Positions 58,825-64,000 of a DNA stretch of 64,000 bases are shown piece by piece. Under the pieces are notes generated by a model. It saw only the letters and a list, made by a program, of their open reading frames with translations, did no database searches and was not told the DNA's origin. The translations under genes and the position numbers were made by a program. Every line of letters starts with the position of its first letter. The first letter of the stretch is position 1. The stretch is from assembly GCA_017794705.1 (NCBI GenBank), contig CP051235.1, positions 1,551,010 through 1,615,009 on the forward strand, given 5' to 3'. Source of the DNA: Devosia sp. (GTDB taxonomy: Bacteria > Pseudomonadota > Alphaproteobacteria > Rhizobiales > Devosiaceae).

Positions 58825-58965
58825 GTGGTTAACCGAATGCGAACAACCTGCCTAAACTCTTGCTAAAAGCTTATCAAATGTGGTTAACCATTTCCCAACG
58901 TTGGGTTTTGATAATCGGCTTCAGCCGGTTAGGTCTCGGTCCTGGCACCGGGAACTGCCGTTAAC
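58825..58965. promoter_or_regulatory. Repeated GTTAAC sites in MFS/hydrolase promoter region
   Basis: GTGGTTAACC occurs at 58825-58834 and 58880-58889, and GTTAAC again at 58960-58965. TTAAC is half of a CtrA site, but no full two-half CtrA box with the 7-bp spacing is present. Control of the cell-wall hydrolase by CtrA is therefore only a suggestion. Confidence 0.3.
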
Positions 58966-59027
58966 GGGTTCCCGGAACGCACGCCAAAAATGGCGGCGGC
59001 TACGGGGCGAGTGTCGAGAGGCGGAGT

Positions 59028-59816
59028 ATGCGGGTTCGGGCAACCGCGGCATTGAGGGCGATCTGTGCGCTTGGTTTCAGCGCGTTTCTGATCGCGGCAG
59101 GTGCCCTTCAGGCAAGCGCCCAACAGGTCAATCCCACCTTCACCGCACAATCCTTCGCCCAGCTTGGCGCAAGCACCGTCCGCCTCGAACTGACCCCGGA
59201 ACTCCTGTCAAATTATATCGCCAACCGGCAGACCGCCCGGCTCAATTCCGCCGCGCTCGATCAGGCCAACGCCCTGGCGGTCGGTGGTTTCCCGCTGATC
59301 CCGCCACAGCCTGCGACGCGCCGCCTCACCCCGCAGCTTTTGCAGAACTACGTGCAGTCCAGCTACGTGCCGACGGCAACGCTGGTGGAAAACATGCGGG
59401 CCGAACGCACCTGTCTTGCGCAGGCCGTTTATCACGAGGCGCGTGGCGAACCCGAAAGCGGCCAGTGGGCAGTGGCCGAAGTCATTCTCAACCGGGTCAA
59501 ATCGTCCCGCTACCCCAACACGATCTGCGGGGTCGTCTATCAGAACGCCAACCTGCGCAACCGCTGCCAGTTCTCGTTCGCCTGCGACGGTCAGCCGGAT
59601 GGTGGTGGCGATGGCAACCGCATCATCCGTGAGAGCTGGGTCAGGGCCAACGTCATCGCTGAAGCCGCGTTCCAGCGATTCGAGACCGGTGACTATCTGA
59701 CGGAACTGCCCGAGAACGCCCTTTACTATCACAACGGCACGGTGTCCCCGTCCTGGGCCTCGCGCATGCAGTCCGTCGGCCGCATCGGCGGACATATTTT
59801 CTACGCTTCACTCTGA
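59028..59816 (+). CDS. SleB-type cell-wall hydrolase
   Basis: The 262-residue protein has a signal peptide (ALGFSAFLIAAGALQASA-Q), a variable N-terminal part, and a hydrolase_2 domain from about residue 125: CLAQAVYHEARGEPESGQWAVAEVILNRV, with the catalytic Glu in E-A-R-G-E, then YPNTICGVVYQ and CQFSFACDG, ending with NALYYHNGTVSPSWA. SleB-type enzymes are lytic transglycosylases; in Proteobacteria they act on peptidoglycan in the periplasm during growth or division. The ATG follows GAGAGGCGGAG. Confidence 0.9.
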   Translation: MRVRATAALRAICALGFSAFLIAAGALQASAQQVNPTFTAQSFAQLGASTVRLELTPELLSNYIANRQTARLNSAALDQANALAVGGFPLIPPQPATRRLTPQLLQNYVQSSYVPTATLVENMRAERTCLAQAVYHEARGEPESGQWAVAEVILNRVKSSRYPNTICGVVYQNANLRNRCQFSFACDGQPDGGGDGNRIIRESWVRANVIAEAAFQRFETGDYLTELPENALYYHNGTVSPSWASRMQSVGRIGGHIFYASL

Positions 59817-59954
59817 TTCGGTGCCTTCGGGCCGCATGTGACCGCCCGCCCGCGTGACATATTTTGCGCGCAATTATGGCGCGAGAAGCTGAAACTCACT
59901 ATATCTGTTCATGATTTCGGCGGCTGAAGCACGCCGCGCCGGAAAGGATCATTC

Positions 59955-60677
59955 ATGCCAAGAATCGCGCTGGTTGATGACGACCGCAATATTCTGACTT
60001 CGGTGTCCATGGCTCTGGAAGCCGAGGGCTATGCCGTTGCCACCTACACGGACGGCGCCTCAGGACTTGAAGGGCTGACTTCTGATCAGCCGGACCTGGC
60101 CATTCTCGACATCAAGATGCCGCGCATGGACGGCATGGAACTGCTGCGCCGCCTGCGCCAGAAGTCCGACGTGCCGGTGATTTTCCTGACTTCCAAGGAC
60201 GAGGAAATCGACGAACTGTTCGGCCTCAAGATGGGTGCCGACGACTTCATCAAGAAGCCGTTCTCGCAGCGCCTGCTCGTGGAACGGGTGAAGTCAATTC
60301 TGCGCCGCGCCCAGAGCAAGGACACAAGTTCCTCTGGAAACGGCTCGACGGCCGCACCCGCCGCCGGGGAGAAGAAAGTGCTCGAGCGCGGTCATCTGGT
60401 CATGGACGACGAGCGCCACACCTGCACCTGGAAGGGCAAGCATGTCACGCTGACCGTCACCGAATTTCTCATTCTTCATTCGCTGGCCCAGCGCCCGGGG
60501 GTGGTCAAGAGCCGCAACGCGCTCATGGACGCCGCCTATGACGACCAGGTCTATGTCGACGACCGTACCATCGACAGCCACATCAAGCGGCTGCGCAAGA
60601 AGTTCAAGGTCACCGACGATGATTTCGACATGATCGAAACCCTTTACGGCGTGGGTTACAGGTTCAAGGAGCAGTAG
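59955..60677 (+). CDS. chvI: Response regulator ChvI
   Basis: The 240-residue OmpR-family regulator has a receiver domain with the acidic pair VDDDRN, the phospho-Asp in [40 protein letters not shown], and a C-terminal winged helix ending [19 protein letters not shown] and [12 protein letters not shown]. The sequence and its order with chvG and hprK are characteristic of ChvI. It controls envelope, exopolysaccharide and acid-response genes, so it may influence the polysaccharide locus at the left of the window. Confidence 0.95.
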   Translation: MPRIALVDDDRNILTSVSMALEAEGYAVATYTDGASGLEGLTSDQPDLAILDIKMPRMDGMELLRRLRQKSDVPVIFLTSKDEEIDELFGLKMGADDFIKKPFSQRLLVERVKSILRRAQSKDTSSSGNGSTAAPAAGEKKVLERGHLVMDDERHTCTWKGKHVTLTVTEFLILHSLAQRPGVVKSRNALMDAAYDDQVYVDDRTIDSHIKRLRKKFKVTDDDFDMIETLYGVGYRFKEQ

Positions 60678-60683
60678 AAGCCT

Positions 60684-62468
60684 TTGGCCGTTTCCGATGA
60701 TCATCTCGAGCCCGCCCGGGCCCCGGCTGCCAAGCCGGACCGGGAAAAGGCCGATTCATCGGCGCATTCGATCCAGGCCCGTCTGCGGCTCGGCTGGCGC
60801 TGGCTGCGCCGGGCGCTGGACGTCACTGTCTTTTCCTCGGTCTCAAGGCGGATCATCTTCATCAACCTTGCCGGCCTTGCCGTGCTGGTGGTCGGCATTC
60901 TCTATCTCAATCAGTGGCGTGCCGGTCTGATCGACGCGCGGGTTCAGAGCCTGAGGGTACAGGGCGAGATCATCGCGGCGGCTATCGCCGCTTCGGCAAC
61001 CGTCGACAGTGACGTCATCTCGGTCAATCCGGACCGGCTCTTGCAGTTGCAGGGCGACGCACCCGTCTCTCCGCTCAGTTTCTTCGACCCGACGCTGGAG
61101 TTTCCGATCAACCCGGAAAGGGTTGCGCCGCTTTTGCGCAATCTGGTGACCCCCACCCGCACCCGGGCCCGTATCTATGACCGGGACGGATTTCTGATCC
61201 TTGATTCCTCATCGATCTACATGCGCGGGGAAGTCCTGAACTCTTCAGCAACACCTCCGGCGGAAACCTTTTTTCTGATCGAATGGTGGAACCGGCTGAT
61301 GACCTGGGTGCCGGGCGACGAATTCCCGCTTTACGTTGAATATGACAGCGATGAGGGCAAACGATATCCGGAGGTTGGCTCGGCGCTGGAGGGCCGCCCC
61401 GCCGATGTCGTCCGGCTCGATGCCTCGGGGCAACTGGTGGTGTCTGTCGCTGTCCCCGTGCAGCGGGTGCGGGCCACCGTGGGTGCCCTGCTGCTGTCGA
61501 CGGAACCGGGTGACATTGACAATATCATTGCCACCGAACGGTTGGGCGTACTGCGCATCGCGCTGGTCGCCGCTGGTGTGACGATCATTTTGTCCTTCTT
61601 CCTTGCCGGCACGATCGCCGATCCGATGCGGCGTCTGTCAGCGGCGGCGGAACGGGTGCAGACCTCGATGAGCGGGCGTACCGAAATCCCCGACTACAGC
61701 GAACGCACCGACGAGATCGGCCACCTGTCCGGCGCCCTGCGTGCGATGACCGCCGCCCTGTTCAGCCGTATCGAAGCGATCGAGAGTTTTGCCGCCGACG
61801 TGGCGCATGAACTCAAAAACCCGCTGACATCGTTGCGCAGCGCCGTGGAAACATTGCCGCTAGTCAAGACCCAGAAGGACCGAGACCGGCTGGCCGAAAT
61901 CATCCAGCACGATGTACACCGGCTCGACCGGCTGATCTCGGACATTTCCAATGCCTCGCGGCTCGATGCCGAACTGGCCCGCGATGCCTCCAATGTGGTC
62001 GACATGAACGATGTGGTCGGCGCCATGATCTCGATGAACGAGGACGTGGCCGCCGAGCGCAAGGTCACCATTGACTACAAGAAGTCCGGCGCCCGCCCGC
62101 CACTGGTGCTCGGGCAGGACAGCCGGCTGGCCCAGGTGGTCGCCAATCTGATCGACAATGCCGTCTCCTTCTCTCCCGAAGGCGGCGTGGTGGAAGTTCG
62201 GCTTGAAACTGACGCCGAAATGGTCAATTTGTCCGTGCGCGATCAGGGGGGCGGCATACGGGGGGACACGGATCGCATTTTCCAGCGTTTCTATACAGAC
62301 CGGCCGGATGGTGAGCATTTTGGCGACCATTCGGGTCTCGGCCTGTCGATTTCACGGCAGATCATAGAAGCGCACAAGGGAACGATCACGGCCGAAAACC
62401 GTTCCGACCGTTCGGGGGCCTCGTTCACCGTCAGGCTCCCGCGCGCCGAAAAAAGGGAACGAGACTGA
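60684..62468 (+). CDS. chvG: Sensor histidine kinase ChvG
   Basis: The 594-residue kinase starts at a TTG seven bases after chvI. It has a membrane segment around IIFINLAGLAVLVVGILYL, a periplasmic domain of about 230 residues, a second membrane segment (IALVAAGVTIILSFFLAGTI), a HAMP linker, the H-box FAADVAHELKNPLTSLR with the phosphoacceptor His, the N-box NLIDNAVSFSPEGG and the G-boxes DQGGGI and HSGLGLSISRQI. In rhizobia ChvG senses acid or host conditions through periplasmic ExoR; exoR is not in this window. Confidence 0.95.
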   Translation: MAVSDDHLEPARAPAAKPDREKADSSAHSIQARLRLGWRWLRRALDVTVFSSVSRRIIFINLAGLAVLVVGILYLNQWRAGLIDARVQSLRVQGEIIAAAIAASATVDSDVISVNPDRLLQLQGDAPVSPLSFFDPTLEFPINPERVAPLLRNLVTPTRTRARIYDRDGFLILDSSSIYMRGEVLNSSATPPAETFFLIEWWNRLMTWVPGDEFPLYVEYDSDEGKRYPEVGSALEGRPADVVRLDASGQLVVSVAVPVQRVRATVGALLLSTEPGDIDNIIATERLGVLRIALVAAGVTIILSFFLAGTIADPMRRLSAAAERVQTSMSGRTEIPDYSERTDEIGHLSGALRAMTAALFSRIEAIESFAADVAHELKNPLTSLRSAVETLPLVKTQKDRDRLAEIIQHDVHRLDRLISDISNASRLDAELARDASNVVDMNDVVGAMISMNEDVAAERKVTIDYKKSGARPPLVLGQDSRLAQVVANLIDNAVSFSPEGGVVEVRLETDAEMVNLSVRDQGGGIRGDTDRIFQRFYTDRPDGEHFGDHSGLGLSISRQIIEAHKGTITAENRSDRSGASFTVRLPRAEKRERD

Positions 62469-62483
62469 GTTTTGGGAGAGACA

Positions 62484-62942
62484 ATGGTTGCCAATCAGAA
62501 TGTGCATGCCGCAGGTTTGATGATCGACGGCATAGGGCTGTTGGTACGCGGACCGTCGGGGGCCGGCAAATCGCTTTTGCTGCTGGATCTGCTGGACTGG
62601 GCGGTATCGCGTGGAAAGGACGCCTTCCTCGTGGCAGACGACCGTCTGGAGATTTCGGCCCGCGACGGCACACTGTTCATGCAGGCGCCTCCGACCATTG
62701 CCGGCAAGGTTGAACTGCGCGGCCGCGGCATCGTTTCCCGCCCGCACATCGCCATTGCGCCCATCGACCTGGTGGTCGATCTGGTCGAGAAAATGGAACG
62801 GCTGGTTGAAGAGGACCAGTTGGTCACCGAAATCAAGGATATCGAAGTTGCCCGCTGCCCGGTGCCGCAGCGTAAGCTGATTGACCCGATCCACCAGCGG
62901 CTGCTGGTGATCGAGGCGCTGCGCGAGCACGCGGTGGATTGA
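62484..62942 (+). CDS. hprK: HPr kinase/phosphorylase, short form
   Basis: The ATG at 62484, preceded by GGGAG, is preferred over the TTG at 62472 and gives 152 residues. It contains Walker A GPSGAGKSLLLLDLL, FLVADDRLEI and ELRGRGIVSRPHI, the kinase core of HprK. The N-terminal domain of Gram-positive HprK is absent, as usual for alphaproteobacterial short forms. It phosphorylates HPr on Ser and links PTS state to the ChvGI system. Confidence 0.92.
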   Translation: MVANQNVHAAGLMIDGIGLLVRGPSGAGKSLLLLDLLDWAVSRGKDAFLVADDRLEISARDGTLFMQAPPTIAGKVELRGRGIVSRPHIAIAPIDLVVDLVEKMERLVEEDQLVTEIKDIEVARCPVPQRKLIDPIHQRLLVIEALREHAVD

Positions 62943-63035
62943 TTTTGCCCGGGGGAAATGGCTCTGGACAAGCCAAGTCCGCACAAGTCACAATCCGCCC
63001 TCAACGACCTGCGTCCCGCAATGTAAGGATTGGCG

Positions 63036-63437
63036 ATGATCGGAATGGTTCTGGTGACCCACGGCAAGCTGGCCGAGGAGTTTCGCTTGGCCCTCGAACA
63101 TGTTGTTGGCCCGCAGGAACAATGCGCCGCCGTGTGCATCGGGCCGGATGATGACATGGAAGAGCGGCGCAACGATATTCTGACAGCTGTTCATGACGTG
63201 GACACGGGCCAGGGCACCGTGATCCTCACCGACATGTTCGGCGGCACTCCGTCCAACCTCGCCATTTCGGTGATGGAGGGGCGCAACCTGGAAGTGATCG
63301 CCGGGGTCAATTTGCCCATGCTGGTCAAGCTGGCGCGGGTCCGGGCTGAAAAGGACATGCGCGATTCGGTCCGCGAGGCGCAGGATGCGGGCCGCAAATA
63401 TATCAATGTCGCCAACGATGTCCTGGGCGTCTCCTGA
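63036..63437 (+). CDS. PTS EIIA of the mannose/fructose family
   Basis: The ATG at 63036 follows AAGGA and gives 133 residues. VTHGKLAEEFRLALEHVVGP carries the phospho-accepting His, and LTDMFGGTPSNLAIS and MLVKLARVR complete the EIIA-Man fold. Without EIIB/EIIC partners nearby it is a regulatory phosphoacceptor fed by HPr, often named ManX or EIIA-Man in this synteny. It does not transport sugar itself. Confidence 0.93.
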   Translation: MIGMVLVTHGKLAEEFRLALEHVVGPQEQCAAVCIGPDDDMEERRNDILTAVHDVDTGQGTVILTDMFGGTPSNLAISVMEGRNLEVIAGVNLPMLVKLARVRAEKDMRDSVREAQDAGRKYINVANDVLGVS

Positions 63438-63457
63438 CCGGAAAAGGGAAGCTATCC

Positions 63458-63793
63458 GTGTCGATTTCCACTTCCGCAGACAAGAGCATGCCCACCGACA
63501 AAGTGCTGGCGCAGCGCATGCGGATCTGCAACCGGCGCGGCCTGCATGCCAGGGCCTCGGCCCGGTTCGTGCGCACCGCGGAAAGCTTTGATGCCGAGAT
63601 TAGCGTCAGCCGCGACGGCACAACGGTTGGCGGCACCTCGATCATGGGGCTGATGATGCTGGCCGCGGGGCCGGGATCCTCCATTCTGGTCAAGGCCAGC
63701 GGCAAGGAAGCGCGCGAAGCACTGGAGGCTCTGTCGGCCTTGATCGAATGCGGGTTTGACGAAGACAGCGACGCGGCCGGCCCGCCAGCCTAG
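63458..63793 (+). CDS. ptsH: Phosphocarrier protein HPr
   Basis: The 111-residue protein starts at a GTG. It has the His15-type site in NRRGLHARASARFV and the regulatory Ser in TSIMGLMMLAAGPGS, the substrate of HprK. Residues 1-20 form a longer N-terminal extension than in enteric HPr. It receives phosphate from EI (PtsP or PtsI, encoded elsewhere) and passes it to EIIA. Confidence 0.94.
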   Translation: MSISTSADKSMPTDKVLAQRMRICNRRGLHARASARFVRTAESFDAEISVSRDGTTVGGTSIMGLMMLAAGPGSSILVKASGKEAREALEALSALIECGFDEDSDAAGPPA

Positions 63794-63810
63794 TTTGCCC
63801 GGAGCATCAC

Positions 63811-64000
63811 ATGCGCATCTCAGGATTGATCGGTGGCGTGCTGATGGCGGGCACCCTGTCGCAGTTCCCTGAATATTCCCAGCAGTATGAGCAGCGGCTG
63901 GGAGGCGCCGTCGACCAGCTTGCCGCGGTGGTCGCCGATTTCGATGCCAGCGCTGCCCGGGCGGGGTTGAGCCGGGATCAAGCTCTGCAGACCTACGACG
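63811..64000 (+). CDS. DUF2937 family protein (partial, 3' end outside window)
   Basis: The ATG at 63811 follows GGAGC and opens a frame of 63 codons that runs off the right edge. It starts MRISGLIGGVLMAGTLSQFP and continues YSQQYEQRLGGAVDQLAAV, matching the N-terminus of DUF2937 proteins, predicted inner-membrane proteins. Function unknown. It follows ptsH by 17 bases and may be cotranscribed. Confidence 0.8.
   Translation, partial: MRISGLIGGVLMAGTLSQFPEYSQQYEQRLGGAVDQLAAVVADFDASAARAGLSRDQALQTYD

Overview
The window looks like a chromosomal segment of an alphaproteobacterium of the order Hyphomicrobiales (Rhizobiales). The strongest evidence is the block at the right end, chvI-chvG-hprK-EIIA-HPr followed by a DUF2937 gene, which is the usual arrangement in that order. 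High GC, many GTG/TTG starts and many ATGA/GTGA stop-start overlaps agree. The genus cannot be fixed from the sequence alone. Gene density is high and no IS element, integrase or CRISPR array was seen.

1-16.4 kb is a surface-polysaccharide region. It holds dTDP-rhamnose genes (rfbCBD, with the last codons of an upstream gene), an ABC-2 polysaccharide exporter (Wzm/Wzt type), a GT4 glycosyltransferase, four proteins with a sulfotransferase fold (one fused through a coiled coil to a glycosyltransferase), a sulfatase, a SAM methyltransferase, an FkbM methyltransferase and a secreted RTX metalloprotease. Together they suggest export of a sulfated, possibly methylated, rhamnose-containing glycan. 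A dead phage-tail-like fragment lies beside the exporter, and the block 11.3-13.7 kb is visibly AT-richer than its surroundings.

16.9-33.5 kb is a catabolic region. mhpF-mhpE and a sarcosine-oxidase-like gene run left. A sugar locus runs right: GatZ/KbaZ-like protein, ABC ATPase, 2-hydroxyacid dehydrogenase, SIS isomerase, PfkB kinase. Then come a DeoR regulator, a GH4 glycosidase, a cupin, two NodB-like proteins with a degenerate motif 1, a small unknown protein and the ABC permeases and binding protein. Three copies of one inverted-repeat operator (left half CAAAAATGAACA, 6-bp spacer, right half TGTnnACTTTTG) stand at the three promoter regions of this locus, so the DeoR protein probably controls it as one regulon.

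33.6-38.1 kb carries a membrane adenylate cyclase, a cytochrome P450 and a photolyase separated by duplicated 3' ends of the neighbouring genes: a P450-tail copy lies before the cyclase and a photolyase-tail copy lies after the P450. This is a scar of repeated insertion or recombination.

38.3-59.8 kb is mostly ordinary core and accessory content: DUF475 protein, tRNA-Ser(GGA), MsrA, YjbR, a GT-C-like membrane protein, YegP-like DUF1508, an amino-acid ABC pair without its ATPase, haloacid dehalogenase, SulP transporter, a GGDEF/EAL protein, a PQQ-type sugar dehydrogenase, a DUF2306 protein, a HAD phosphatase, an MFS transporter and a SleB-type cell-wall hydrolase. The most unusual gene here encodes a secreted protein with a long Met-Met-Asp/Glu repeat followed by a LysM domain. 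The 56.1-56.8 kb gap holds inverted repeats, a 15-bp tandem repeat and what looks like a decayed small gene.

59.9-64.0 kb is the ChvI/ChvG two-component system and the incomplete phosphotransferase branch (HprK, EIIA-Man, HPr). The window ends inside a DUF2937 gene.
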